A stretch of DNA of 18,818 bases, taken from contig CAYRYU010000126.1 in assembly GCA_964428355.1 (NCBI GenBank), positions 1 to 18,818 on the forward strand. Reading direction: 5' to 3'. The notes below the pieces were generated by a model. It did not search any database, had not been told where the DNA came from, and was given only the letters and a program-made list of their open reading frames with translations. Source of the DNA: CAYRYU01 sp964428355. Its GTDB lineage: Bacteria; Muiribacteriota; Ozemobacteria; Ozemobacterales; Ozemobacteraceae. Below are positions 5,686-14,101 of this stretch, in pieces. Positions within the stretch are counted from its first letter, which is position 1. Each line of letters begins with the position of its first letter. A program made the position numbers and the translations under genes.

Positions 5686-7767
5686 TCACTCCTTTTCGAG
5701 GGTTTCGACCGCCTTTCTGGCTGCCTCGAGGAGGGGTTCGGGGGAGATGTCGGAACCGACGGCCCGTTCCATCCAGAGCTTCGGTGTGACGGCTCCGATT
5801 CCGCACATCCTCTCCATTTCCTCACCCAGGTTCTTGCCCTTAAGGAATTCCTCGATCTGGAACTGGATGATATGACCGAGCGGGTAATCCGCAAGATAGA
5901 GCGTGTTGGTAAGGGTGTGCGAGTAGATCGCGAGGAGCGGCTCGTCCCTTTTCCCGAGGACGGGCATGTAGAAGCGGTTCCAGACATCCATGGCACAAGA
6001 CAACGAAGCTTTCTTCAGCTCCTCGGGGGTGGCATCAGGGTGGTCGTACATCCAGTGCCAGAGCCTGATTTCCGCGAGGGCGACTCCCGAGATCTCCCAG
6101 GTGGACCAGAACGCGTCGAGTGCTTTCATTGCCTCGTCTCCGGCTTTGGGTGTGGTCGCTCCGAGGAGCTCCAGGTCGCGATTCTGGAACACGAAGGCGA
6201 AACACTCCGTCAATGCGCTGTTGGGGACTCCCCCCAAAAGGTAATGGGGGTTCCTGTAAAGGGAGAAAACCTGCTCGACGTTGTGGCCGAACTCGTGCAC
6301 TGCGATGTTGAAACCTTTGTAGTTCATCCCTTCGGCCATGAATTTCGTCCGGAGACGTGCCTTGTCCCCCCGAAAACACGGCCCCATAGCGTGACCCGCG
6401 CCCCGCGACGGATCGACCTGGACCTTCTCGATGACGAAAGCCGCCCGTTCGGGGGAGAAACCGAGGCGCGCCAGAATTTCAGGAAGGGCTTTCTGGAAGG
6501 AGGGAACTTCGGGGTAGAGACTCTTGACCTTCGCATCGAGCTCGGTTTCGGATATGGCCCGACCGGGTTTGAACCCGGAGTACCAGACGTCGAAAGGCCG
6601 GACCGGCCGCTTCAGACGAAGCGCAATAAGGCGGCCGACACGCCCGGCAAGCTCGGAGGATGCCACCGTTTCAAGGATCTTCACGACAGAGTCCTCGGAG
6701 ATCTGCCTATCCAGGTTGAAGGAGCGCTCGATCGCGCTCTTTTCCTGGAGGTAGAATGGATCGAGTGCCCGGTTGGCTTTGAACGACTCGAGGAGAATCT
6801 CGTAACGACGGTTCCCCTCGGGGGTTGCGGGCATCTCTTTCAGGGATCCCGATTCGCTGGCGAAAACACGGTTGGCCTTTATGTCCCAGAACAGGTTGGG
6901 GTTCCCGATCACCTCACGCGGGATCGAGCCGTCCAGGATGCGCTCCATCGCGTTGTAGATCATTTCCTGCTTGGCGAGACCATCCGGTTGCCCATACTGG
7001 GATTTGATTTCATCCCGGAGCCCCCAGTGGGTGATCAGCTTCAGGTCCGGAGGGAAGAGAGTCTTTTTGGTGAGGTCGAGGAACCGGCCCGGGTGAATGT
7101 AGTATTCGTTGATATAGGTGTCAGCTTCGACCCGGGTTCCGATCAGTTTCTGCGAAACCGTCGCGGGGACCCTGGCCTTGAAGATGTCCATCATCCTTGC
7201 ACGGGCCCAGGTTTCCGGGTCCCAGGTTGGGCCGGACTTGATTTTCTCCTGGAAACCCGTCTGCGGGAAGTTGAGAAGAAGGAAGAAGGCCGTCTTTTCC
7301 CGGAAGAAGTCCTCGTCGAAATGGCTTCCCGGAGAGTACTTCGCGAAAAGATCGTCGACGGGAAGAGTTTCGAAGGAATCGAGGTCGACCGGTTCGGCGA
7401 GGCCCCGCCCCATGGTTCCGAAGGCCCCGAAGATGGTTTCAAGGTTTCGCTCGGTCCGTTCGAAGGTCTTGCGGAGGACCTCGGGATCGGAAATGAACTG
7501 CTCGCTGCAGAAACGGGCGAACTCCTCCGCCGAGCCGTCTTCGATACGCCAGAAGAAAGCCCCCTGCCGCACTCCGGTTTCGAGGCGGGGAAGATGCTCC
7601 TTCCCGATCGAAGACGAGATGCTGGCAACGATTTTTCCCTGGAGTTCCGTTCCGATGAATGGAGAGCCGGATGTCTCCGGTCGCGGGCTTTCCGGGTTTC
7701 CCTGGGCGGGGAGGCCGTGGGATACGGCACAGACAGCGAGAAAGAACATGACCCAAAGGATCTTCAT
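5686..7767 (-). CDS. Exported M3-like zinc metallopeptidase
   Basis: A 693-residue zinc peptidase resembling family M3 (thimet oligopeptidase-like) in its catalytic region. The zinc site is HEFGHNVEQ (H491, E492, H495), with E521 in NSALTECFAFVFQNRD as the likely third ligand, 26 residues after the second His as expected for gluzincins. The N-terminus MKILWVMFFLAVCAVSHGLPAQG is a signal peptide (cleavage about residue 20-22), so it acts outside the cytoplasm, unlike classical M3 enzymes. The frame is open upstream to 8082, but the ATG at 7767 has AAGGAG ten bases before it and begins the signal peptide. It lies 80 bp after the M16 gene and eight bases before the repeat-protein gene, so the three are probably one operon. 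The precise family within M3/M32-like peptidases is uncertain. Confidence 0.88.
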   Translation of the reverse strand: MKILWVMFFLAVCAVSHGLPAQGNPESPRPETSGSPFIGTELQGKIVASISSSIGKEHLPRLETGVRQGAFFWRIEDGSAEEFARFCSEQFISDPEVLRKTFERTERNLETIFGAFGTMGRGLAEPVDLDSFETLPVDDLFAKYSPGSHFDEDFFREKTAFFLLLNFPQTGFQEKIKSGPTWDPETWARARMMDIFKARVPATVSQKLIGTRVEADTYINEYYIHPGRFLDLTKKTLFPPDLKLITHWGLRDEIKSQYGQPDGLAKQEMIYNAMERILDGSIPREVIGNPNLFWDIKANRVFASESGSLKEMPATPEGNRRYEILLESFKANRALDPFYLQEKSAIERSFNLDRQISEDSVVKILETVASSELAGRVGRLIALRLKRPVRPFDVWYSGFKPGRAISETELDAKVKSLYPEVPSFQKALPEILARLGFSPERAAFVIEKVQVDPSRGAGHAMGPCFRGDKARLRTKFMAEGMNYKGFNIAVHEFGHNVEQVFSLYRNPHYLLGGVPNSALTECFAFVFQNRDLELLGATTPKAGDEAMKALDAFWSTWEISGVALAEIRLWHWMYDHPDATPEELKKASLSCAMDVWNRFYMPVLGKRDEPLLAIYSHTLTNTLYLADYPLGHIIQFQIEEFLKGKNLGEEMERMCGIGAVTPKLWMERAVGSDISPEPLLEAARKAVETLEKE

Positions 7768-7847
7768 GATTGGCCTTCTCCTTGTGGACGATTCGAAAAA
7801 CGGACGCCGGTCACGGATGTTGTTCCATGGCCTATGAGCATTCAAAT

Positions 7848-10676
7848 TCAACGGGATTTCTCTTGTGGAATCTCCTTTCCGGAGGAGTCGATGAGCACTA
7901 TTCCCCCGGATGCAAGGTTGGCAAGGCTCCCCGGGAACCTGGCCGTGTCTCCCACGAGCAGGTGAAAGCAGCGTTCGCGGCCCGCGAACGGAAGAGGTGA
8001 AGCCTGGACAGAGGGAAGATCGAGCTGCTGGATCTGTCGCAGCTCGTTCGCGAACTCGGTCAGCGGAAGGTCGCGGAGCCATAGTTCGGATACCCGGGAA
8101 GTGACTCCGAGGAGGGTCTCGAACTTCTGTGGATACCCGCGGATTTTCGTCAGCCTGGCGTTTTCGAGCTCATCGGACGATACTGGCCGGGCGCCTGTCA
8201 GCCCATCGAGCTCGGCAAGAAACTCGATCAGGGATTCGCCCGTTTTGGCCGTCTGGACTCCCGATGTCGCATACCAGATCGTTTTGTCCCAGAAGTGCTG
8301 GAAATAGGATCTGACACGGTAGGTGAACCCGCGCTTTTCACGAAGATTCAGCGTCAGTCGGGTTCCGAAGCCTCCTCCTCCCCAGACGGCATCGGCAAGA
8401 CTGAGGGAGTAGAAATCGGAACCCTGCCTGGGGGGACCGGCCATGACCTGGGAAATAACCGTCTGGGCGGAACCAGGGCGATCGACCACCAGGATCCGGC
8501 CGAACGGTGGAGGGGTCGTGGCTGAAAGATCGGGTTTTGCCAGGGGCTTTCCCTGCCAGTCTCCGAGGTTTTTCCTGGCAAGTTCCACCGCCTCGGTGTG
8601 GGGAAGCTTCCCGACCAAGACCAACGCGGAATTCGACGGGTTCCAACCGGATTGGTGGGCGGACAACAGGTCCTCGCGGGTGATTCGGGGGAGGGACTCT
8701 TTGAACCCCGAGGGTGGGTGGCCCAGAGGATGGGTGGGACCGAAGAACAGCCTCGGGATCAGACGTGCCGAGAGAGAGTTGGGGTCGGCTTCCTCCTGGG
8801 AGATACCGTCGAGAAGTCGTTTCCTTTGCCGCTCGATTTCATCGGGGGGGAAATCGGGATTTCGGAGGACTTCGCAGAAAAGGCGGAAAGCGGGCTCGAG
8901 GTTCTGGCTAAGTGCCTGGAACTCGAGGTAGGAGTTGTCCTGGGCGGAGCCTCCGTAGAGCGAGGTGCCAAGGGTTCCGAACTCGTCCTCGATCTCGAGG
9001 GCCTTCCGGTTCCTGGTCCCGAGGTGGATGAGGTTCGCCACCATATTCGCAAGGCCTTCCTTACCGGGGGGATCATAGGCGCTTCCGTATCTGGTGACAT
9101 ACAGGACGAAGTTCTCGGGAAGCTCGGGGATTTCGACCGTCAAGACCGAAAGACCGTTATCCAGGGTCGAGGAAGCGACGGAAGGTGGAAGGAACACGGC
9201 ATCGCCGCCCATTTTCGGAGGGGTCGAACGATCAAGGGGTTGGATATCCCTGGTCTCGGAGGACGTTTCCGGAACGACCCGAATCTCGACGTAGTTTGGC
9301 TGGACAAGCCATCTCATGACGGCTTCCTTGACCCCCCGTGGAGTCGCTCTCCGGAACCTCATCAGGTCTTCCGGGAAATGGTTCGGGTCACCGAGGAATA
9401 CGTTGTAGGAGTTGAGAATATCGGCCTTTCCGCCGAATCCTCCGATCCGCTCGAGGCCCCTGATAGTGGCTGTCTCCCTCTTGTTCTTGGTGCGGAGGAG
9501 TTCGGCCGGGGTGGGGCCGTCCCTGGCAAGCCTGGAAATCTCTCTTTTGATGCTCTCTTTCACCTGGGAAAAGCTTGTCTCCGGTCTGAGGGTCGCGATC
9601 AGGAGAAAGGAACCCCCGATCTCGTTCTCGTCAGGGTATGCCTGGATATCCGTGCAAAGCTGGCGATCGTAGACCAGGGTCTTCTTCAAGCGGGAGGAAA
9701 ACCCATCGGTGAGAATCGAGGCTGCAAGCGCGAGCTCTGCCTGGTCGGGTTCGAAATAGGCCGGGGTGTTCCATGCCAGATACAGCCTGGCCTGTGGAAC
9801 CCGATCGTACAACTCCGCGGTCTTGATGGTATCGAGAACCGGAACCCACCGCTTGGGGCGGGAAATGACCGGACCCGGGGGAATCGACCCGTAGTACTTC
9901 TTGACGAGGGCTTTCGCGGTCTGGGGGTCGAAATCACCTGTTATCGCGATCGACAGGTTGTTGGGTGTGTAGTATTTGCGGAAGAACTCCTTGACCTCGT
10001 CGAGCGATGCGTTGGAGATATCCTGGAGGCTTCCTATCACGGGCCAGGAGTATGGATGGCCCGCGGGGTAGAGGAGTTTGGGGAGGATCTCCCAGACCCG
10101 GCCGTAAGGCTGGTTTTCGAGACCCTGCCGTCGTTCGTTCATCACGACTTCCTTCTGGTTCGCCAGGGTTTCGGCGGTGAGGGCGTTCAGCAAAGTCGAA
10201 ACCCGGTCGGATTCGAGCCAGAGGAGATACTCGAGGTTCCCCGAGGGGACGGTCGCGAAATAGTTGGTGACGTCGGGACCGGTGGTGCCGTTCACTCCGC
10301 CTTCCCGGAGGTTGGCCCCGGCCTTCTCGATGTGGGTAAAATACTCTCCGGATGCGTTTTGCGAGCCCTGAAACATCATGTGTTCGAAGAGGTGCGCGAA
10401 ACCCGTCCGGCCGGGTGTTTCGTCCTTCGACCCGACATGGAACCACTGGTTCACGTGAACGACGGGGAGCCTCCGGTCAGCGTGGAGAAGGAGCTGGATA
10501 CCGTTCGGGAGGACCTCCTTTTCACAGCTGATCACCGGAAGCCCGTTTTCAGCCCCGGAAGGGGCGCCCGTTGCCGCGAATGACCGGAATTCAGCTTCGG
10601 GAGTCGTGCACAAGAGGGTCGAAAGAATGAGAAAGGGAAGCAGTACAGAAAACCGCCGCGAACGAAAGGAATTCAT
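7848..10676 (-). CDS. Exported two-domain M16 (pitrilysin-type) zinc peptidase
   Basis: A 942-residue M16 peptidase with two full M16 units in one chain. The first carries the inverted zinc motif HLFEH (H95, E98, H99) and a downstream NERR (E181, probable third ligand). The segment GANLREGGVNGTTGPDVTNY (120-139) is typical of bacterial M16 proteins of this kind. The second unit starts near residue 500; at the matching place it reads NLIHLGT (after LANMVA), so it lacks HxxEH and is a non-catalytic partner domain. A signal peptide (SVLLPFLILSTLL, 10-22) indicates export. ATG at 10676 has AGGAG eight bases upstream. It is the first gene of an operon with the M3-like peptidase and the repeat protein. 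M16 enzymes degrade peptides or process small proteins; the substrate is unknown. Confidence 0.95.
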   Translation of the reverse strand: MNSFRSRRFSVLLPFLILSTLLCTTPEAEFRSFAATGAPSGAENGLPVISCEKEVLPNGIQLLLHADRRLPVVHVNQWFHVGSKDETPGRTGFAHLFEHMMFQGSQNASGEYFTHIEKAGANLREGGVNGTTGPDVTNYFATVPSGNLEYLLWLESDRVSTLLNALTAETLANQKEVVMNERRQGLENQPYGRVWEILPKLLYPAGHPYSWPVIGSLQDISNASLDEVKEFFRKYYTPNNLSIAITGDFDPQTAKALVKKYYGSIPPGPVISRPKRWVPVLDTIKTAELYDRVPQARLYLAWNTPAYFEPDQAELALAASILTDGFSSRLKKTLVYDRQLCTDIQAYPDENEIGGSFLLIATLRPETSFSQVKESIKREISRLARDGPTPAELLRTKNKRETATIRGLERIGGFGGKADILNSYNVFLGDPNHFPEDLMRFRRATPRGVKEAVMRWLVQPNYVEIRVVPETSSETRDIQPLDRSTPPKMGGDAVFLPPSVASSTLDNGLSVLTVEIPELPENFVLYVTRYGSAYDPPGKEGLANMVANLIHLGTRNRKALEIEDEFGTLGTSLYGGSAQDNSYLEFQALSQNLEPAFRLFCEVLRNPDFPPDEIERQRKRLLDGISQEEADPNSLSARLIPRLFFGPTHPLGHPPSGFKESLPRITREDLLSAHQSGWNPSNSALVLVGKLPHTEAVELARKNLGDWQGKPLAKPDLSATTPPPFGRILVVDRPGSAQTVISQVMAGPPRQGSDFYSLSLADAVWGGGGFGTRLTLNLREKRGFTYRVRSYFQHFWDKTIWYATSGVQTAKTGESLIEFLAELDGLTGARPVSSDELENARLTKIRGYPQKFETLLGVTSRVSELWLRDLPLTEFANELRQIQQLDLPSVQASPLPFAGRERCFHLLVGDTARFPGSLANLASGGIVLIDSSGKEIPQEKSR

Positions 10677-10705
10677 CCGGTTGCTCCTGAAAAATTTCGC
10701 AATCC

Positions 10706-10714
10706 ATTATATCA
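10706..10714 (-). promoter_or_regulatory. Extended -10 promoter for the M16 peptidase operon
   Basis: On the minus strand TGA-TATAAT (10714-10706) is a perfect -10 with the TGn extension. No good -35 is present, as is usual for extended -10 promoters. The predicted start near 10699 is about 23 bases before the ATG. Confidence 0.6.
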
Positions 10715-10797
10715 TTCACCTGCGGACCCGATTCGGGGAAAACTTTCCCGCCGTTTCGGGATACCGGATCCGATTTTTCCCTCAGGAGGAAGAACCA

Positions 10798-11382
10798 ATG
10801 GGCCAACCAAGCGTCATCGCTTTCAACGGCAGTCCCAGGCTGAATGGAAACACTTTTTCGCTCATCCAACGGGTTTTCGAGCCGCTGGAGCGGAACGGAA
10901 TCCGCACCGAGCTCTACCAGATGGGAGGAAAGAGCATCAAGGGGTGCCTGGCGTGCATGGAATGCTTCCGGAAAAAGAACTCCCGGTGCGTACATGATGA
11001 TGACATCGCCAATGAATGCATCGCCAAGATGGTTGCTGCCGACGGTATCATCCTCGGATCTCCAACCTATTTCACCGATGTGACGGCGGAGATGAAGGCC
11101 CTAATCGATCGTGCGGGGTTCGTCTCCCGGGCGAATGGGGACATCTTCAAACGGAAGGTCGGAGCGGCTCTGGTCGCCGTCCGCCGGGCGGGGGGGGTCC
11201 ACGTTTTCGACACGATCAACCACTTCTTCACGATCTCGCAGATGATCATTCCCGGCTCCTCCTATTGGAACATCGGTCTGGGAAGAGGGCCAGGCGACGT
11301 CGAGAATGATTCCGAAGGAATGCAGACGATGTCCGATCTAGGAGAGAACATGGCATGGCTCCTCAAAAAGCTCCATGCCTGA
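10798..11382 (+). CDS. Iron-sulfur flavoprotein (Isf-type) / NAD(P)H-dependent FMN reductase family
   Basis: A 194-residue flavodoxin-fold protein. The FMN phosphate loop is FNGSPRLNGNT (9-19), and SPTYFTDVTAEMKALIDRAG follows the central strand as in the family. The compact cysteine motif C50-x2-C53-x2-C56-x7-C64 (GCLACMECF...RC) fits the CX2CX2CX4-7C pattern of Methanosarcina Isf, where it binds a 4Fe-4S cluster next to FMN; these proteins carry electrons in anaerobes and are linked to oxygen or peroxide reduction. The frame is open from 10606, but ATG at 10798 has AGGAGG eight bases before it. It diverges from the M16 operon. Cytoplasmic; a fit with the rubrerythrin and Hcp genes as part of an anaerobe's redox defence is inference. 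Confidence 0.9.
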   Translation: MGQPSVIAFNGSPRLNGNTFSLIQRVFEPLERNGIRTELYQMGGKSIKGCLACMECFRKKNSRCVHDDDIANECIAKMVAADGIILGSPTYFTDVTAEMKALIDRAGFVSRANGDIFKRKVGAALVAVRRAGGVHVFDTINHFFTISQMIIPGSSYWNIGLGRGPGDVENDSEGMQTMSDLGENMAWLLKKLHA

Positions 11383-11393
11383 AACATTCTGAG

Positions 11394-11426
11394 ATTTCAT
11401 TTTCGTGGTACTATTGAAAATGAAAT
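11394..11426 (+). promoter_or_regulatory. Long inverted repeat overlapping a -35 box (candidate operator)
   Basis: Perfect 11-bp arms, ATTTCATTTTC (11394-11404) and GAAAATGAAAT (11416-11426), with an 11-base centre. The right arm covers the -35 of the downstream promoter. The arm spacing (centres 22 bp apart, two helical turns) suits a dimeric regulator. There is no T-run after it, so a terminator for the gene ending at 11382 is less likely. Confidence 0.65.
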
Positions 11427-11442
11427 GGGAGTACGGTATATT
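11414..11442 (+). promoter_or_regulatory. Sigma-70-type promoter of the 11492 gene
   Basis: TTGAAA (11414-11419), 17-bp spacer, TATATT (11437-11442). The expected start is near 11449, the first base of the hairpin described next. Confidence 0.75.
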
Positions 11443-11448
11443 CCTGCT

Positions 11449-11469
11449 CCATTCCAGAAAATGGAATGG
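11449..11469 (+). promoter_or_regulatory. 5'-terminal mRNA hairpin
   Basis: Perfect 8-bp stem CCATTCCA/TGGAATGG with a GAAAA loop, beginning at the predicted transcript start and ending 12 bases before the GGAGG at 11482-11486. A stem at the very 5' end is known to stabilise messages, for example E. coli ompA. Confidence 0.6.
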
Positions 11470-11491
11470 TAATGTATCTTTGGAGGTTGGC

Positions 11492-12007
11492 ATGAAACGC
11501 CTTTTCGTTCTCCTTTCAGTGGTTTTCATTTTTGCGGTGACCTTTACGCCCGCTCTTCGGGCTGAGGAGTTCACCTACCCCGATGGCAAGGTCGATCTGG
11601 TCTGCCCGGACAAATGGAAGCACGAACTCGCCGACAACACCATCACCATGTCCTCTCCCGACGGTGCGGTAAGCTTCGTTTTCGAGCTTCTCGATTCCGA
11701 CGACCTCAAGAAAGGCCTTGAAGAGGCTTCCAAACAGATCAACGAAGCTCTCGGTGCCACCACCTTCAAGGATCCCACCGAAGAGAAGGTCAACGGGATG
11801 GATGCTCTCACCTTCGAGGGCGAATGCAAGGCCAAGGGCGTGAACGTCGTCGTTTCCGTCATCAATACCCCCGCCGAAAAAGCCCTTTGCCTGTATTACT
11901 TCGCCGCCAAGGCCGCCGAAGAAACCTTCGCCAAGGAGATCGCCGAAATCATCAACGGGATCAAGCCGGCCGCTGCTGCGGACGCCGCATCCGGAGCCGG
12001 CGAATAA
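11492..12007 (+). CDS. Small exported PsbP/DcrB-like protein
   Basis: A 171-residue exported protein. The signal peptide is MKRLFVLLSVVFIFAVTFTP with cleavage likely after LRA (24). The mature part begins with YPDGKVDLVCPDKWKHELAD (29-48), then strands ending in FVFELLDSDDLKKGLEEA and a C-terminal helix EETFAKEIAEIINGIKP. This order (short strands around a Trp, a -KGLEEA- helix, a final helix marking IxxSI/INGI) recalls the PsbP/Mog1/DcrB-like fold (DUF1795); that assignment is by pattern only. The tail is Ala/Gly-rich. GGAGG at 11482-11486 fixes the ATG at 11492. It is a single-gene unit with its own promoter, candidate operator, 5' hairpin and strong terminator. Codon use with many GAG, AAG, GCC suggests good expression. 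Function unknown. Confidence 0.85.
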   Translation: MKRLFVLLSVVFIFAVTFTPALRAEEFTYPDGKVDLVCPDKWKHELADNTITMSSPDGAVSFVFELLDSDDLKKGLEEASKQINEALGATTFKDPTEEKVNGMDALTFEGECKAKGVNVVVSVINTPAEKALCLYYFAAKAAEETFAKEIAEIINGIKPAAAADAASGAGE

Positions 12008-12033
12008 CGACCTCCACTTTCTGCGCTCTCATG

Positions 12034-12066
12034 GGGAGCCCGTTTCGCACGGGCTCCCTTGTTTTC
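12034..12066 (+). terminator. Rho-independent terminator after the 11492 gene
   Basis: Perfect 10-bp stem GGGAGCCCGT (12034-12043) / ACGGGCTCCC (12049-12058), loop TTCGC, followed by TTGTTTTC. It lies 26 bp after the stop codon. Confidence 0.93.
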
Positions 12067-12159
12067 TAAATTTGTTCAACGGAAGGGACCGGATCGGACG
12101 TTCCATTTTCGGGGTCCTGATTTCGCTCCAAATCCTTGAATAGAAGGGAAGGAAGGAAA

Positions 12160-12951
12160 ATGACCAAGAAATTCGGATTTCCTCGAAAATCGGTTTTCCT
12201 TGCGGGTCTCCTGGTTGTCCTGACTTTCCTTGCTCCGTGCTCTCCAACCTTCGCGAAGGAGGACTCTTCCTGGATCGATGAGGGCCTCAAGACGGCGGGC
12301 AAGGTGAAGGACGTTGGGAAGTACCTGACCAAGATCGCCAATTCGGTGGAAGTCCAGGATGCCATCAAGAAGAGCGAAAAGCTCAGCAAGTTCAACAACC
12401 CTGCGGGGCTGAAATGGCTGGAGGGCAAGCTCCAGGTGGCGGCCAACGTCATCGATGCCGGAAACCTTGCCAAGGCCTCGTATGATTGCGTCGTTTCCGA
12501 TTCCTTCCCGGAGTTTTCCGAAAACTTCGATGACCTGATCTACAAGACGGTCAACATTGCGATAAAGCGCTCGGGCGGAATCGCCGGAGGCATCGCAGCA
12601 GGGGTCATCTGTGCGGCTTTCCCCGGGATAGGCCTTGTTGCCGCCCTGCCGATGAAAGCCATGTTCGAGATCGTCTTCTCGCTCGTGGTGAAAACCTATG
12701 TTTCTCCCTACGCCTCCCGGGAAATCGTTGATTTCCTCCGTTCCCAAGAGGAATACGGGATGCTCAAGGAAAAACTCTTCTCCTGCCGGGACAGAATTGC
12801 GGAGGAATTCGCCGATTTCCAGTCGGAAGACGAGCCGCCCGAACCTCTGCCCGGGCAGAATACGATCATCGACCCCAACCTCCGGATCGAAGGCAGGACA
12901 ATTTACTCGCCCGATCCCCCTACTGAAGGTGGGATCCCGGGGCTGGAATGA
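12160..12951 (+). CDS. Exported protein A of the A-B-A' set, unknown family
   Basis: A 263-residue protein not recognised by name. It has a signal peptide (residues 11-32, ending SPTFAK). Residues 38-130 are helical. A Gly/Ala-rich hydrophobic stretch SGGIAGGIAAGVICAAFPGI (138-157) runs on through GLVAALPMKAMFEIVFSLVV (158-177), long enough for a membrane hairpin. A charged helix (188-220) and a Pro-rich acidic tail follow. It is a paralogue of the protein at 14102: over residues 51-170 the two align without gaps, with about 50 of 120 identical by hand count, including C110 and the block AAFPG-x-GL-x-AALP. AAGGAAGG precedes the ATG at 12160. It is 27 bp from the next gene, so an operon is likely. 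Confidence 0.83.
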   Translation: MTKKFGFPRKSVFLAGLLVVLTFLAPCSPTFAKEDSSWIDEGLKTAGKVKDVGKYLTKIANSVEVQDAIKKSEKLSKFNNPAGLKWLEGKLQVAANVIDAGNLAKASYDCVVSDSFPEFSENFDDLIYKTVNIAIKRSGGIAGGIAAGVICAAFPGIGLVAALPMKAMFEIVFSLVVKTYVSPYASREIVDFLRSQEEYGMLKEKLFSCRDRIAEEFADFQSEDEPPEPLPGQNTIIDPNLRIEGRTIYSPDPPTEGGIPGLE

Positions 12952-12977
12952 ACCGTTCCCAAAAACGAGGAGGCCCA

Positions 12978-14030
12978 ATGTCAGCCAAGAACATTTCCCG
13001 TCTTCGCACGGCTTTTCTGCCCGCGGCAGTCCTCATTCTCGGTCTTCTCGTGACCGGGGTTTCTCGTGGGGGTGAGCCCGATGTGGAGATCGAAAAGGCC
13101 GTCGCTCGTGGAATGGAGTTCCATGAACTGGTCGGAAAGTTCCGGATGACCGCTTCCGAAGACGGACTCGGTTCCCTCGGCCGGTTCGCGGACTCCGTCG
13201 TCATGAAAAAGATCGAGACGGAGGTTGCTCCCGCCTTCGTGGGCGAGGAATGCCAGATCACCGATTTTTTCCGGGGATCGATGAACTGGCTGGGCTCGTT
13301 CGGCCTGCGATCGGGGGTATGCGCGCTCTACAATCCCTGGGCGGACGGCCTGATGTTGATCCTCGTCCAGGACGGGGAGGATGGATTGAAGGTCCGTGAT
13401 TTCCGCCTCCTGAGCGGCGAATGCTGGCGGGGGGAACCGGTCGGGGAAAAGACCATCTTTTCATGGGCTTCAAGGGCCGAATCTTTCCCTCTTGCCGCAG
13501 CCCGGGTGGTTCACGAAACGCGGAAGCTTTTCGAATCAAGATTTCCGCTGGGGGCAAAAGTCGATTTCCCCTCCGAGGAAGTCGAACGGCTGGCTTCGGA
13601 TTCCGCGCTCGCGTTGTATCCCCTCAAGATAAGGCTCCTGAAAAGGACGATGATGTTCCAGGAACTTCTCGGGAGGTACAAGACCGACGAGAAGATCCGC
13701 TCCCGGATCGATGGTTTCACGCGTTTGATGAGCGAACCGGATGTGGCTGCCGCGGTTGGGAAATCCCCCCACTTCTCCGGAGTGCAAATTCTCAAAGCGT
13801 TGCCCCGGCTTCCCCTGGCGATCAGGAAGGAGCTGAAACCGGTTTTCTACCTTTCAGCCAATAACACGGCCATGGTCGCCTTCAATTCCGAATCGTGTCC
13901 TTCCCTCTACGTCAACAGCATCTTCGATATCACGAAACCGGGAATGGACGGAACCCGCCTCAGCCTGATCGACTTCGACATGAGCCGCGAACTTCTCGAG
14001 GTTGCAGGGAAAGCCGGCAGGGGCGAATGA
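12978..14030 (+). CDS. Exported protein B of the A-B-A' set, unknown family
   Basis: A 350-residue exported protein of no family I recognise. Residues 8-29 (RLRTAFLPAAVLILGLLVTG) form the signal peptide, which ends near GVSRGG. The mature part is mixed alpha/beta with four cysteines (in EECQ, GVCALY, GECW and ESCPS) that could form disulfides outside the cytoplasm. Blocks worth noting are FFRGSMNWLGSFGLRSGVCA, NPWADGLMLILVQDG, and near the end VFYLSANNTAMVAFNSES. No catalytic motif is apparent. The frame is open from 12948, where an ATG overlaps the stop of the A gene, but AGGAGG at 12968-12973 points to the ATG at 12978. It lies between the two paralogous A-type genes, suggesting that the products work together outside the cytoplasm. 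Confidence 0.83.
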   Translation: MSAKNISRLRTAFLPAAVLILGLLVTGVSRGGEPDVEIEKAVARGMEFHELVGKFRMTASEDGLGSLGRFADSVVMKKIETEVAPAFVGEECQITDFFRGSMNWLGSFGLRSGVCALYNPWADGLMLILVQDGEDGLKVRDFRLLSGECWRGEPVGEKTIFSWASRAESFPLAAARVVHETRKLFESRFPLGAKVDFPSEEVERLASDSALALYPLKIRLLKRTMMFQELLGRYKTDEKIRSRIDGFTRLMSEPDVAAAVGKSPHFSGVQILKALPRLPLAIRKELKPVFYLSANNTAMVAFNSESCPSLYVNSIFDITKPGMDGTRLSLIDFDMSRELLEVAGKAGRGE

Positions 14031-14101
14031 ACAGCCCGGGAGCGGGTGATGCCCTGACCATTGGCCGGATAACTCTTTGGAGCGGAAAGGAAAGGTTGGA
14101 G

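Noticed and set aside
5683..7965. Long plus-strand open frame (760 codons)
   Set aside because: It is antisense to the M3-like peptidase, which has a signal peptide, HEFGH site and ribosome site. GC-rich third positions open the opposite frame; the translated product shows no family motif.
7848..9180. Second zinc site in the C-terminal half of the M16 protein
   Set aside because: The matching position reads NLIHLGT without HxxEH, so this half is taken as non-catalytic.
8598..10583. Long plus-strand open frame (661 codons)
   Set aside because: Antisense to the M16 peptidase with its HLFEH site; same GC-driven shadow effect.
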